Source: Ilyomonas limi | Lineage (GTDB): Bacteria; Bacteroidota; Bacteroidia; Chitinophagales; Chitinophagaceae | DNA: 64,000 nt | NCBI RefSeq assembly: GCF_005233845.1 | Contig: NZ_SZQL01000001.1 | Span: 62,001-126,000 of the forward strand | Direction: 5' to 3' | In this document: positions 20,630 to 30,481 of the stretch, in pieces | Position numbering within the stretch: the stretch's first letter is position 1 | How the letters are laid out: each line of letters opens with the position of its first letter | Notes under the pieces: generated by a model | Databases searched by the model: none | The model's input: only the letters and a program-made list of their open reading frames with translations | What the model was told of the DNA's origin: nothing | Position numbers and translations under genes: made by a program

Positions 20630-21457
20630 ATGGTTATCGTTATTCAGTGTAAAGACAAGGTTGGACTGGTAGCTTCCATTACTACCGTGCTGATGCGTAA
20701 AGACATCAATATCATTTCTATGCGCGAGTTTGTAAATACAGAGGAAGTGCGCTTTTTTGTACGCATAGAAACTACCGAAAGCAGCGATGTTGCTTTGATT
20801 GAGGCAGAACTACAAGCCGTGTTGCCCAATGATGCGGCTATTACTATAAACCCGTTGCCCGATAAGAAAATTGTAGTGCTGGTAACTAAAGAATATCATT
20901 GCCTGAGCGACATTTTAATACGTAATTATTTTAGCACTTTAGGTGCAACAGTGCAATGCGTTATTGGCAATCATGCCATATTAGAAGAGTTGTGTAACAA
21001 GTTTAATGTACCTTTTTATTATATCTCGCACGAAGGCAATAGTAAAGAGGCGTTTGAGGAAAAGCTGATTAGCACTATCCGGCAATATCAGTCTGATTAT
21101 CTGGTACTGGCTAAGTTCATGCGTATTTTATCGCCACAATTTGTAGCTTTATTTGCAGGGCGCATCATTAATATTCATCACTCCTTTTTGCCGGCTTTTA
21201 TTGGTGCACATCCTTACCGGCAGGCGTATGAGCGCGGCGTAAAAATGATTGGCGCTACCGCCCATTTTGTAACCAACGATTTGGATGAAGGGCCTATTAT
21301 TGTGCAGCAAATCATTCCGGTGAATCATGCTTTTACCGCAGCCGATATGATAAAAGCAGGCAGGGAAATAGAAACCGCCGTACTGGCAAAAGCATTGCAA
21401 CTGGTGCTGGATGATCGTGTATTTGTATATAAAAATAAAACAGTCGTATTTGAATAA
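20630..21457 (+). CDS. purU: Formyltetrahydrofolate deformylase
   Basis: The 275-residue product has an N-terminal ACT domain (about 1-75, starting IVIQCKDKVGLVASITTVL) and a C-terminal formyl-transferase domain (about 85-275). The hydrolase motifs include FMRILSPQFV, NIHHSFLPAFIGAHPYRQAYERGVKMIGATAHFV (split by me into its known HHSFLP and GATAHF parts) and DEGPIIVQQ. It releases formate from 10-formyl-tetrahydrofolate, balancing one-carbon pools and feeding formate to purine synthesis. The ACT domain suggests control by methionine or glycine, as in E. coli. Confidence 0.95.
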   Translation: MVIVIQCKDKVGLVASITTVLMRKDINIISMREFVNTEEVRFFVRIETTESSDVALIEAELQAVLPNDAAITINPLPDKKIVVLVTKEYHCLSDILIRNYFSTLGATVQCVIGNHAILEELCNKFNVPFYYISHEGNSKEAFEEKLISTIRQYQSDYLVLAKFMRILSPQFVALFAGRIINIHHSFLPAFIGAHPYRQAYERGVKMIGATAHFVTNDLDEGPIIVQQIIPVNHAFTAADMIKAGREIETAVLAKALQLVLDDRVFVYKNKTVVFE

Positions 21458-21596
21458 ATAACGCCTTCTCTCAACTTACAGTCGTTATAACTGTAATATG
21501 GCACAGCATTTACCACCAGCATATTCAGTATATTTCAAAATTTAATCTCTTTTAGTTTATCTCTCTATTTTTGACCTCTCAAATAAAAAGCACCTC

Positions 21597-22481
21597 ATGA
21601 GTAAACACGCTTATGTATTTCCCGGCCAGGGAAGCCAGTTTGCAGGTATGGGTAAAAACCTGTACGACAGCAGCAATACCGCTAAAGAACTATTTGAAAA
21701 AGCCAACGATCTGCTGGGCTTCAGAATAAGTGATATTATGTTTGAAGGCACCGACGAGCAGCTAAAGCAAACAGCGGTAACACAGCCCGCCGTGTTTTTA
21801 CATTCGGTGATTGCATATAAAGCATTGCCGGATGCACAGCCCGATATGGTAGCCGGTCATTCGCTGGGCGAATTTTCTGCGTTGGTAGCTAATGGTGTAT
21901 TGAGCTTTGAAGATGCGCTGAAGCTGGTAAGCATTCGTGCGGGTGCTATGCAAAAAGCCTGTGAATTAACGCCTTCCACCATGGCGGCAGTATTGGGTAT
22001 GGAAGACGACAAGGTAGAAGCTATATGTGCCGGCGTACAAGCCGAAACAGGAGAGGTGGTAGTGCCGGCAAATTATAATTGTCCCGGCCAGTTGGTGATT
22101 AGCGGGTCGGTAAATGGTGTAACAGTTGCCTGTGAAAAATTAAAAGCTGCCGGCGCCAGACGTGCTTTGATATTGCCTGTAGGCGGCGCTTTTCACAGCC
22201 CACTGATGGCGCCTGCTAAAGAAGAACTGGCGGCTGCTATAGCTTCTGTTACATTTAATCAGCCTGCCTGTCCTGTGTATCAGAATGTAACGGCAACAGC
22301 CGTAACCAATCCTGATGAAATAAAGAAAAACCTGGTAGAGCAATTAACCGCTGCAGTGCGCTGGACACAAAGCGTGCAGGCAATGATTACCGGTGGTGCA
22401 ACGCAATTTACCGAAGTGGGCCCCGGTAAAGTATTGCAGGGATTGATTAATAAAATAGATAAAACAGTAACTACGGGTTAG
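21597..22481 (+). CDS. fabD: Malonyl-CoA:acyl-carrier-protein transacylase
   Basis: The product (294 aa) loads malonyl units onto acyl carrier protein for fatty-acid synthesis. It shows FPGQGSQFAGMG at the N-terminus, the GHSLGEFSAL nucleophile elbow (Ser89, with His88 before it), the catalytic-histidine block GGAFHSPLM and the C-terminal EVGPGKVLQGL. The gene stands alone rather than in a fab cluster. A TATTTTTG element at 21566-21573, 24 bases before the ATG, resembles the Bacteroidota -7 box. Confidence 0.97.
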   Translation: MSKHAYVFPGQGSQFAGMGKNLYDSSNTAKELFEKANDLLGFRISDIMFEGTDEQLKQTAVTQPAVFLHSVIAYKALPDAQPDMVAGHSLGEFSALVANGVLSFEDALKLVSIRAGAMQKACELTPSTMAAVLGMEDDKVEAICAGVQAETGEVVVPANYNCPGQLVISGSVNGVTVACEKLKAAGARRALILPVGGAFHSPLMAPAKEELAAAIASVTFNQPACPVYQNVTATAVTNPDEIKKNLVEQLTAAVRWTQSVQAMITGGATQFTEVGPGKVLQGLINKIDKTVTTG

Positions 22482-22522
22482 GAGATATAAGGAATAAGAA
22501 TTAATAAATAAAATGCAAGGAG

Positions 22523-22598
22523 AAGCTGCAAGCCACAAGCAGTAAGCCTTAGACTGCTCACTTCGAGTTAAAGATATTTGATGCTACTTATTTGAAAA
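22523..22598. repeat. Composite short dispersed repeat, copy 2 (inverted)
   Basis: Core B (22523-22541, reverse complement TGCTTGTGGCTTGCAGCTT) and core A (22579-22598, reverse complement TTTTCAAATAAGTAGCATCA) are in the opposite orientation to copies 1 and 3, 37 bases apart. The element lies between the convergent fabD and metalloprotease genes. Confidence 0.65.
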
Positions 22599-22640
22599 TG
22601 ATATTATTATTTATCAGCAGCACAACAGTTCGCCCCATAA

Positions 22641-22673
22641 TAAAAGAAACCGCTCTGGGAGCGGTTTCTTTTA
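22641..22673. terminator. Bidirectional hairpin terminator
   Basis: A perfect 15-bp stem (22641-22655 with 22659-22673) has a 3-base loop and A/T-rich outer ends. It lies between convergent fabD and the M43 protease gene. Confidence 0.85.
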
Positions 22674-22707
22674 TTACAATTATTACAAAAATCTATTTTT
22701 AAAATTA

Positions 22708-24633
22708 TTAATGCTGTACTACAATCTTTTGTGTTACGGTTATACTGTTGTTGCTGATCTTTATATAATACATTCCATTGGCGAGGTTAGATACATCGAG
22801 GCGATACTGCCTGCTATCGGTATTAATTTGTTTTACACTCAACAACTGTCCCATCTGACTGATAACCGAAAGTGTGGCGTTGCCCTTCCATTCACTGCCG
22901 GCAAACTGTATAGTAGTGTAACCCGAAGCTGGTTGTGGATACACCATTACGCCGCTTTTGATGTTAATAGTTTTAGTCACATCTTCTTTCAACGAACTGC
23001 TGCTGGTAGTTATTTTAAGGGTGTAGCAGCTTGTAGCGCTGTAAACGCCGTTAAACCCAAACACTTCTACTCTGTAAGTACCTGCTATGCCGCCATTGTA
23101 AGCAATAGATTCGCTGGATGTGCTTCCATTTTGGGAGCTGCCTATCTGTGTACCCGACGGATTAAAGAGTTTTAAATCGTAATCCTTAGGCAGGTCGGTA
23201 AGCATTACTTTAAAGTTGGGCGCGCTGGTAGTAGTAGTAAATTTAAAGAAGTCGAGGTCGTCACTGGTATCTATCAGTGCTTTAATGTTTTTATTTAAAC
23301 CGATAAATTTAGCACTCGACTTAGTATTGTTTGGCTCAAACTTATCGGTGCAGGCAGTTGCCATAGTAGTAAAGGTAGCAGTGCTGCTATAGCTGCCTGC
23401 ACCGCCGGAACAGGTGGCTTGTATTTTATACGTATATTTTGTAGAAGCAGTTAAGCCCGTTAACGTATAGGAAGTAGCCGTAAGTCCGCTAATGGTTGTA
23501 TAAGTAGAGGCTGAGGATACTTTGTATTGCAGCCTATAACTTATTGCTCCGGAGACTGCATTCCAGCTTACGGTAGCGGCGCTTTGAGAAATATTGGAAG
23601 TAGCCAGGTTGTTGGGTGTACCGCAGCTACCGGATGGTGTACTGCAACCCTGCGAATTTACGATGGCTGCTCTGGCGCCACCACTTTGCAATACTGCCCA
23701 CATTCTGTCTTTTTGCCCGGTTGTAAACATTTGCATGCAGGCATCATTGGTATAATCCATATAGTTCATAAACATATCGCTATTGGGACCATTGCTACAC
23801 GAGACATGCGGAAAGGTAGGACAGCCATAGTTCTCATCAGCAGCATTAGGAGTGTCGCCTACGAGGTCGCTGCCAGTACAGTCGCCATAATCGTCACCCC
23901 AAATATGGCGCAAATTGAGCCAGTGACCTACTTCGTGAGTGGCTGTCCTGCCTTTGTTATAAGGTGCTTTTACAGTGCCGGTAGTACCGAAAGCAGAATA
24001 TAGAATTACAACTCCATCGGTAGCAGGAGGCCCACCGGGAAATTGCGCATAGCCCAGCAGGTCATTACTCAGGTTGCATACCCACAAATTAAGATAGCTG
24101 GAAGCAGGCCAGGCATCATCACCGCCACTGCTGCTTTTCTTTACTGCATCATTATCCGAGAACGAAGTTTTGCTGGTGTATTTGCGAATAATGCCAGTGG
24201 TTGGATTGCCGCCCGGGTTTTGCTTTGCCAGGCAAAACTGTATCTTACAATCGGCTATTAATGGCTTAAAAACCGAAGGTACTGCGGCGGTATCAGCATT
24301 TAGCTTCTGGTAATCCTTATTGAGCACATCTATCTGGCTTTGCACCTGCGCATCACTTATATTTTGTGCAGTGGTGTGGTACACTACATGTACTACCACG
24401 GGTATGATATAGGTAGCAGCGCCGCGTGCAGTGGTACTTTGCATCCGGCTGCCACCATTTTTAATAAACCGTTGGGTAAATGCTTCAATTTCCTGCTGAT
24501 TTTTGGCAAAAACAGGATTGTTGGACAGCATTTGCAGGTAAACTTCATTTGTGGCACAGGTACGCTGTGCGCTGGTATAAAAGGATATTAAAGTAAGGCA
24601 GGCAATTATGGGTAAGTAGAAAATGCATCGCAT
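22708..24633 (-). CDS. Secreted M43 (pappalysin-like) zinc metalloprotease, T9SS cargo
   Basis: The 641-residue product begins with a signal peptide ending at TSAQ. The M43 catalytic domain (about 80-330) has the metzincin motif HEVGHWLNLRHIWGD near residue 232 and the Met-turn segment NYMDYTNDAC. After it come a fibronectin type III domain (about 345-430), a PPC-like domain (about 440-550) and a C-terminal sorting domain (VYPQPASGYTTIQF and NGMYYIKI) typical of type IX secretion cargo. It is therefore exported across the outer membrane and either anchored or released. Pappalysins cleave extracellular proteins; the natural target is unknown. Confidence 0.92.
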   Translation of the reverse strand: MRCIFYLPIIACLTLISFYTSAQRTCATNEVYLQMLSNNPVFAKNQQEIEAFTQRFIKNGGSRMQSTTARGAATYIIPVVVHVVYHTTAQNISDAQVQSQIDVLNKDYQKLNADTAAVPSVFKPLIADCKIQFCLAKQNPGGNPTTGIIRKYTSKTSFSDNDAVKKSSSGGDDAWPASSYLNLWVCNLSNDLLGYAQFPGGPPATDGVVILYSAFGTTGTVKAPYNKGRTATHEVGHWLNLRHIWGDDYGDCTGSDLVGDTPNAADENYGCPTFPHVSCSNGPNSDMFMNYMDYTNDACMQMFTTGQKDRMWAVLQSGGARAAIVNSQGCSTPSGSCGTPNNLATSNISQSAATVSWNAVSGAISYRLQYKVSSASTYTTISGLTATSYTLTGLTASTKYTYKIQATCSGGAGSYSSTATFTTMATACTDKFEPNNTKSSAKFIGLNKNIKALIDTSDDLDFFKFTTTTSAPNFKVMLTDLPKDYDLKLFNPSGTQIGSSQNGSTSSESIAYNGGIAGTYRVEVFGFNGVYSATSCYTLKITTSSSSLKEDVTKTINIKSGVMVYPQPASGYTTIQFAGSEWKGNATLSVISQMGQLLSVKQINTDSRQYRLDVSNLANGMYYIKISNNSITVTQKIVVQH

Positions 24634-25161
24634 AGCAGTTGGAAAATTTTTTAGGAAACTTACAGCTATTTTTCTATAACATAAAATTTTAATGGGATTT
24701 TAAAGCCGAAAAACCATCCAGAAAAATACCTGGCATGGCTGCCGCTTTTGTTTAATTGTGCAAATGCCGTTTTATCGCTATATGTTTTAGAAGAAAAAAT
24801 GATTAGTAACAAATGAATAATAATATCATTTTCAGTTGAGCAGCCCGCCGCACTTTTGCTCAAAACTTACAGCTTATATAAGCTAACTTAATTGAAACCG
24901 GTATAAACCCATTATTGTTTTATTAACCGTACTAAAAAGCCGCCACCCATTACAATGCAGTTATCGTTGTACAATTAGCTGCTAATACAATGCTCTGTTG
25001 AACCATGTCTTTACCAGTATTTGTTTATCGGGGAAGAACGTGCAACGTATCAGCAACCTGCGCTGCAAACCCGGTAAGCGCAACTGCAAAGAATAGAGTA
25101 TTTTTTTCATACAGTATTTTAACGGTGGTGAAAATATGAATTACTGCGACCTTTGCAGATT
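24634..25161. other. 528-base divergent intergenic region
   Basis: It separates the M43 protease (-) from mqnB (+). It is A+T-rich; I see no gene, RNA or clear hairpin. A GACCTTTGC sequence directly before the mqnB start is a poor match to a -7 box. Confidence 0.4.
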
Positions 25162-25800
25162 ATGCAGATAACTATTGCAGCAGCAACAAGGTTGGAATTA
25201 AAGGAAGATATGATAAAGCAGTCAAACGGACATGACATTCGTATTCTTTACACCGGAGTTGGCATATTGCCAAGTGCTGTAAGCATCACGCAACATGTGT
25301 TACAGCACAAGCCCGATTTAATTATTCAAATGGGCATTGCCGGTTGTTTTGATAGCAATATTGGCCTGGCTAATGTGGTAGCTGTGAAAAAAGAAAGCCT
25401 CGGAGATACCGGCGTGCAAGAAAATGGTGAATGGAAAGATGTATTTGATATGGGTTTTCGGCAAAAGGGTGAAATGCCTTTTAGTGATAAATATTTGGTA
25501 AATGAAACAATAGAAAAATACAATGTGCTGCAATTGCCCGAAGTAACCGGCGTTACCATCAACGAAATCACCACAGAAAAGGCAAGGATAAAAATGTTGC
25601 AAGGAAAGTATAACGCACAGATAGAAAGCATGGAAGGCGCTGCGCTGCATTATGTTTGCCAATTATTCAACATTCCGTTCATACAAATAAGAGCCATTTC
25701 CAACTATATAGGCGAAAGAGATAAAACGAAATGGAAGCTAAAAGAAGCAGTAGCAAGTTTGAATGAAACGGTATTACACATGCTGAATAAAATAGAATAA
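25162..25800 (+). CDS. mqnB: Futalosine hydrolase
   Basis: The product (212 aa) belongs to the nucleoside phosphorylase/MTA-SAH nucleosidase fold. It shows the glycine-rich TGVGILPSAVSITQHVL, the base-binding IQMGIAGCFD and the catalytic QIESMEGAALHYVC block. In the futalosine route to menaquinone it cleaves futalosine to dehypoxanthinyl futalosine and hypoxanthine. The assignment over a generic nucleosidase rests on mqnD lying 117 bases downstream on the same strand. The ATG at 25162 is preferred to an upstream TTG. Confidence 0.9.
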   Translation: MQITIAAATRLELKEDMIKQSNGHDIRILYTGVGILPSAVSITQHVLQHKPDLIIQMGIAGCFDSNIGLANVVAVKKESLGDTGVQENGEWKDVFDMGFRQKGEMPFSDKYLVNETIEKYNVLQLPEVTGVTINEITTEKARIKMLQGKYNAQIESMEGAALHYVCQLFNIPFIQIRAISNYIGERDKTKWKLKEAVASLNETVLHMLNKIE

Positions 25801-25917
25801 AAGTTATTCATCTTATCCGTGCTTCAGTCCGTGCAATCCCTGTCTGCCGGCAGGTGTATCCAAGAATTCATGCAAAAAATAATTTTAGTAATCATAAAAA
25901 CAATTTGTGTATAAAAA

Positions 25918-26748
25918 ATGGAACTACAATTAGGTTTTAGTCCCTGCCCCAACGACACTTTTATTTTTGATGCCTTAGTGAATAATAAAATAGATACACA
26001 GGGTATCACTTTCAATGTGGAATTACAAGATGTTCAAACATTGAACAACTGGGCGCGGCAGGGAAGGTTGGATGTATCCAAAATCAGCTATGGCGTGCTG
26101 CCTATGATTTTGAATGAATACATTGTACTCAACAGTGGCGGTGCTTTGGGCAAGGGTGTTGGTCCGTTGCTTATTGCAAAGCAAAGTGCAGAAAATATAA
26201 TAGAAAGGGATTTTACAGTAGCCATTCCCGGCAGAGATACTACAGCGCACATGCTGTTTTCACTGGCTTTTCCGCATATTATACGCAAGCGTTTTTTGGT
26301 ATTTAATGAAATTGAAGATGCCGTGCTCGAAGGCAAAGTAGATGCTGGCGTTATCATTCACGAAAACCGTTTTACCTACATGCAAAAAGGGTTAGTCAAG
26401 CTGTTGGATTTAGGGAATTATTGGGAGCAGCACACCGGCGTAGCCATACCGCTCGGAGGTATTGTCATGCGCCGTGAGCTGGGTAAAGAGCTGATAGAAA
26501 AAGTAGATGATTTAATAAAGCAAAGCGTGCAATATGCTTTTGCAAACAACTACGAAAATTTAACGCCTTACATCAAAGCGCACGCACAGGAAATGAGTGA
26601 AGATGTGATGAAGCAGCACATTAATTTGTATGTAAATGATTATTCTATTGCCCTCGGCAGTGATGGAAAAAAAGCCGTTATGAAACTGCTGGAAGTGTAT
26701 GAACATCTCTACCCCGTGCCGGCAAGGTATAATGAAGTATTTGCATAA
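25918..26748 (+). CDS. mqnD: 1,4-dihydroxy-6-naphthoate synthase
   Basis: The 276-residue product has the periplasmic-binding-protein-like fold of MqnA/MqnD. The N-terminal GFSPCPNDTFIFDALV, the VSKISYGVLP and NSGGALGKGVGPLL substrate-binding segments and GVIIHENRFTY are diagnostic of MqnD. It converts cyclic dehypoxanthinyl futalosine to 1,4-dihydroxy-6-naphthoate, a step towards menaquinone. With mqnB it forms a small cluster; mqnA, mqnC and mqnE are not in the window. Confidence 0.95.
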   Translation: MELQLGFSPCPNDTFIFDALVNNKIDTQGITFNVELQDVQTLNNWARQGRLDVSKISYGVLPMILNEYIVLNSGGALGKGVGPLLIAKQSAENIIERDFTVAIPGRDTTAHMLFSLAFPHIIRKRFLVFNEIEDAVLEGKVDAGVIIHENRFTYMQKGLVKLLDLGNYWEQHTGVAIPLGGIVMRRELGKELIEKVDDLIKQSVQYAFANNYENLTPYIKAHAQEMSEDVMKQHINLYVNDYSIALGSDGKKAVMKLLEVYEHLYPVPARYNEVFA

Positions 26749-26899
26749 CATGTTTTAAGATGACAGTTGATAGAATAATAGCTGACAGCAAGAAGCAGTA
26801 TGTGGATGCTTTGCTTATGTTCCTCAATATATTAGCGAAGCGCACTTTGAAGGATGAGATAAGGATGCTCTCCAGATTCATAAAATAATTAATACATAT

Positions 26900-26922
26900 A
26901 AGGCAGATCAGAAACCTGCCTT
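26900..26922 (+). terminator. Hairpin terminator after mqnD
   Basis: 7-bp arms (26900-26906 and 26916-26922) are followed by a T-rich stretch. The remaining gap to the next gene (26749-27235) has no gene that I can support. Confidence 0.55.
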
Positions 26923-27235
26923 TATTATTTTCTTCGGGGTGCGCTACACTAACACCTCAAAGAACTCAGGCAGCTTTGCGTGGAATGACAGGCATTTCCT
27001 GTCAACTGTCATTTCCCAACCATCACTTTCTTCTAAGCTTACTACAACATTCTCTGCATTGTTATTGCTGCCTATTTATGCAGTTAACTAATGCACAATT
27101 CTTTACCGCTGGTGTAATCCTATACAATCATTATGAATACATCAGCGTTAATCAATGCAAGTATCTTAAATTTACACTTGCCTGTAAGTGTGCGGATAGT
27201 TAAAAAAGCTTGTTATTTTTAACCAAACATTGTTA

Positions 27236-28507
27236 ATGAAAAAACTCCTGTGTATTTGCCTGTTATTTCTGCTTGCTGCTTGCACTTCTGATAATGGTGA
27301 AGAAAAAGCGACACCTGCTGCTTCCCCACACATTAATAAAGTAAACTTCTTCCTGGAAGTGTCCGGCAGCATGGCCGGCTACCTGAATGGCGCTACCGAC
27401 TTTGTAAAAACCATTCCTAATCTGCTGGTAGCCATAGAGCATAAAGTAGATTCGGGCAGGCTGAAAGTACACGAGTATTACATTGCTGATAGTATTACGC
27501 CATTCAACGGCAGCACCGAAGAATTTATAAGTGAAATGGCAACAAGGCAAACGGCAAAAGAAAAGAGTTCGGAAATGCAAAATATGTTTAAGATGATTGC
27601 CGATAAAACCGACTCGAATGATATTTCGATGTTCGTGTCGGATTGCATATTGTCTTATTCTGATGCGGAAGTAAAAGCGAATAAAGAAATCAACCGCGAA
27701 AAAGCCGAAGGCGGTTTAAAGCCGCTGATCACCAGCACCTTTGATAAGCTGCAGCAAAAGAACAATATGTGCGCATCGGTATTCGGTTTCATGTCCGATT
27801 TTAATGGTACTTATTATACTTATCAAAACGAAAAAATACCCATCAAAAAAGGACAGGTGGTGCGCCCATATTACTTGTGGGTAATAGGCAACCGCGAGTT
27901 GCTGAAACAGTTTAATGCGCAGTTGTATAAGCTGGAAAGCTTTAAGCCCGATTTAGCTATAAACTTTGGATTGTTTGATAAATCCATTACGGATTACAGT
28001 ATTTTTTTCAGGTATAAAAAAAGTGGTGAGTGGGAAACAGATGGCAAAGCATTAACGGATGTAGCTGTTTCAAAAAAACAGTCGGTTCAGGTGGCAGTTG
28101 GGCTTGATTTATCGGCATTACCACCGTATGCGCAGGACACCAGTTATTTGCGTCAGCACTTGCAATTGAAAACAGATAATGTAGATTTTACAATTGCCAA
28201 TATTTTATTAGCCGATGACATTAATAAAAGTGATTTAAAAAAGAATGAACTGGACGATCTGTCAAACAGTACGCACCTTTTTATAATCAACATTAAGGAT
28301 GTGTATAAGCCAACAGCAGCGCTGCAGTTCAGTTTACCGTTGCAATACGATACCTCTTACCGAAAGTTATCTATCATGGACGACAGAAATGTAGCTAACA
28401 TTTCGGGAAAGACTTTTGGCTTTGAGTACTTGGTGGATGGCGTGCGTGCGGCTTATCAAAATCCTAATCAAGACTTTATTTCCATTGATATTCCCATAAA
28501 AAAATAA
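27236..28507 (+). CDS. vWA-like lipoprotein, first gene of the tubulin/actin cluster
   Basis: The product (423 aa) has a lipoprotein signal with Cys16 in LLAAC. A von-Willebrand-A-like segment starts at about 36: KVNFFLEVSGSMAGYL places E41-x-S43-x-S45 where the MIDAS metal site normally has DxSxS, and MFVSDCILSYSD later resembles the vWA strand with a second metal Asp. The C-terminal part (from about 270) looks like beta-sandwich domains. The protein should sit at the periplasmic face of a membrane. The stop is 3 bases before the next gene, so it is co-transcribed. The ATG at 27236 follows a TTG-initiated longer frame that adds only two residues. No close named family is recognised. Confidence 0.7.
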   Translation: MKKLLCICLLFLLAACTSDNGEEKATPAASPHINKVNFFLEVSGSMAGYLNGATDFVKTIPNLLVAIEHKVDSGRLKVHEYYIADSITPFNGSTEEFISEMATRQTAKEKSSEMQNMFKMIADKTDSNDISMFVSDCILSYSDAEVKANKEINREKAEGGLKPLITSTFDKLQQKNNMCASVFGFMSDFNGTYYTYQNEKIPIKKGQVVRPYYLWVIGNRELLKQFNAQLYKLESFKPDLAINFGLFDKSITDYSIFFRYKKSGEWETDGKALTDVAVSKKQSVQVAVGLDLSALPPYAQDTSYLRQHLQLKTDNVDFTIANILLADDINKSDLKKNELDDLSNSTHLFIINIKDVYKPTAALQFSLPLQYDTSYRKLSIMDDRNVANISGKTFGFEYLVDGVRAAYQNPNQDFISIDIPIKK

Positions 28508-28510
28508 ACC

Positions 28511-28882
28511 ATGTTTACAGCTATTTATGAACTGTTATGCGGAAAAAATGATGACCCGATTTATGCCAGTAATGTATATCCGTATGTAGGGCTTTTCACC
28601 TTAGTATATGCTATTGTTTTTGCTATTGTGTTTTATTTGCTGCTGGGTCGCTGGCGGCCGGTATGGGACAAAGTATCACATTGGATTATTACCTTAGTTA
28701 TCTTAATAGCTATTGCAGCTTATTTAGCTTTAGACCAATCCAAAAGTGCTACCGGCGAGAATTACGATGCCTTTATGTATAAGTTTGCCATCATCAATGC
28801 GGTGGTTGCTACGGTTTACTTTTTTATCTTTTCCGTTATTCTTAAAAGAGCTTCCATTTTTGCCAGGCGCACTCCTTTTTAA
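28511..28882 (+). CDS. Small membrane protein with three transmembrane helices
   Basis: The product (123 aa) is unrecognised. It shows three hydrophobic helices at about 24-46, 58-74 and 88-110, a short N-terminal segment, and a basic C-terminal tail (LKRASIFARRTPF) that by the positive-inside rule should face the cytoplasm. Spacing of 3 bases from the lipoprotein gene and 21 bases to the tubulin-like gene indicates one operon. It may be the membrane partner of the lipoprotein or of the GTPase. Confidence 0.7.
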   Translation: MFTAIYELLCGKNDDPIYASNVYPYVGLFTLVYAIVFAIVFYLLLGRWRPVWDKVSHWIITLVILIAIAAYLALDQSKSATGENYDAFMYKFAIINAVVATVYFFIFSVILKRASIFARRTPF

Positions 28883-28903
28883 TACAGATTAATACGAATA
28901 AGA

Positions 28904-30421
28904 ATGACAAGAAATGTTTATGTTTTTGGCATTGGCGGTACCGGCGCAAGAATCATCCGTTCGCTTACGATGTTGCTGGCTTCGGGTGTTCAGCTTACCG
29001 GTACGCATAAGATTATACCCATTATTATAGATGTAGATGCAAAGAATGCAGATACCACGAGAACACTAAAAGCTTTGGATGCTTACAAGCTCATACGCGA
29101 GCGCGGCTACGGCAACCGCGAAGATGTAAAAGATGGTTTTTTTGGAGTGAATTTGAATACATTGAGTTCCGTTACTTCGGAGATAAGCGGGGCAGAAAAA
29201 CCGGATGATTCTTTTCAACTGCAGTTTGAAAATTTAGAGACTTCTTTTATCAGATACATTGATCCCAAAGAAGAGCTGGCAGGCGATGTAACGATGGATT
29301 TGTTAGAAGCATTATACGATAATACACCGCCGGGGCACGACAACTTTAGCCATACCGAACTTAACCTTCGTCTTGACTTAGGTTTTAAAGGCAATCCCAA
29401 TATTGGCACCGTAGTGTTTAATAATCTGGCTACTACCAAAGCATTTCAATATGTGCTAAAAAGCATTAGCGAAAACGATCGCATCTTTATTATCAGTTCT
29501 ATTTTTGGTGGCACCGGTTCCTCCGGTTTTCCGCAGTTGGTACGGCTGTTACAGGAAGAAGAACGCATCCGCGCTAACCCATTTGGTGCACTCACCGTGA
29601 TGCCTTATTTCAATGTAACGGACGATAAAAAAAGTGCTATTAATTCAGACAGATTTAATGCTAAAACGGAAGCGGCGCTTACTTACTATGCCAAATATTT
29701 AAAAGGAAAAATCAATGCTTTTTACCAGCTTTGGGACCGTCCATTAAAGCAATACGAAAACAAAGAAGGTGGCGCCGAACAGCACAACAATGCGCACTTA
29801 ATTGAATTGATTGGTGCTACTGCCATCATTGATTTTGCCAACAAGCCAGACAATGCGCTTAAATCAAAAGATAAAACCGTCTATTTCGATTTTGGCATTC
29901 AGCACGAGGACCAGTTGATAGACATCCGGCATTTTTACGATACTACAAAGAACACTATCCTTTATCCACTTACATTGTTTACGTATGCGATGAAGATTTA
30001 TCTTGAAAAAATTCCTGAGTTTAAAAACGAAGCTTTTTATAAAGAGCTTAATCTGAATCATCAATTAACTTCCGATCCGTTCTATCAAAGTCTTACCGCA
30101 TTTTTTGATAAACATTATAAAACATGGCTGAAAGAAATGATGGAGAATGAACGGAAGTTTCAGCCTTTCAATATTGATTTGGCAGACCTCAATTCGCTTG
30201 TTCGCGGCAGGCAGATAGAGGTAAAAAAAGTATTAGGTATTGTAACGAATGGTGGTATTACAGATGCATTTTTGAAAGAAAGACTGGGCAAGCTGGAAGA
30301 TGAACTAAAGAAGAAAATGCCCGAGAATGAAAGAGAAAAAAGGTTCCTTAAACTGCTGCATGAAATAGCGGAGGAATGTTTTAAAAAATTGGAAAAACTG
30401 CCATCGGAAGTTTTTCATTAG
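28904..30421 (+). CDS. Tubulin/FtsZ-superfamily GTPase-like protein (Tubulin_2-like)
   Basis: The 505-residue product opens with a Rossmann-type strand and glycine loop YVFGIGGTGARIIRSL, followed by PIIIDVDAKNADTT. Near residues 198-210 it carries IFGGTGSSGFPQLVRLL, the tubulin/FtsZ GTP-phosphate signature (GGGTGSG-like). Overall size and these two motifs fit the divergent bacterial tubulin-like family (Pfam Tubulin_2; the FtsZ-like families discussed by Makarova and Koonin). It is soluble, with a charged helical C-terminus (about 440-505) that could bind a partner. It is not the cell-division FtsZ. Its neighbours suggest a membrane-associated polymer or switch. A repeat-filled 311-base gap separates it from the next gene. 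Confidence 0.8.
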   Translation: MTRNVYVFGIGGTGARIIRSLTMLLASGVQLTGTHKIIPIIIDVDAKNADTTRTLKALDAYKLIRERGYGNREDVKDGFFGVNLNTLSSVTSEISGAEKPDDSFQLQFENLETSFIRYIDPKEELAGDVTMDLLEALYDNTPPGHDNFSHTELNLRLDLGFKGNPNIGTVVFNNLATTKAFQYVLKSISENDRIFIISSIFGGTGSSGFPQLVRLLQEEERIRANPFGALTVMPYFNVTDDKKSAINSDRFNAKTEAALTYYAKYLKGKINAFYQLWDRPLKQYENKEGGAEQHNNAHLIELIGATAIIDFANKPDNALKSKDKTVYFDFGIQHEDQLIDIRHFYDTTKNTILYPLTLFTYAMKIYLEKIPEFKNEAFYKELNLNHQLTSDPFYQSLTAFFDKHYKTWLKEMMENERKFQPFNIDLADLNSLVRGRQIEVKKVLGIVTNGGITDAFLKERLGKLEDELKKKMPENEREKRFLKLLHEIAEECFKKLEKLPSEVFH

Positions 30422-30481
30422 ATACAACAGGAAATGATATTGTTCACTTTGCATTTACTATAAATAATTAAGGGTTGTTTT

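Noticed and set aside
22711-23175. 154-codon open frame opposite the M43 protease
   Set aside because: It overlaps the T9SS sorting-domain end of a clearly real gene and has no family features.
26976-27203. 75-codon open frame before the cytoskeletal cluster
   Set aside because: Its Cys/His/Leu-rich composition is typical of chance translation of spacer; no start context.
28904-30421. Cell-division FtsZ
   Set aside because: It lacks the FtsZ N-terminal and tail motifs and has no division genes nearby; only the GTP-loop signature is shared.
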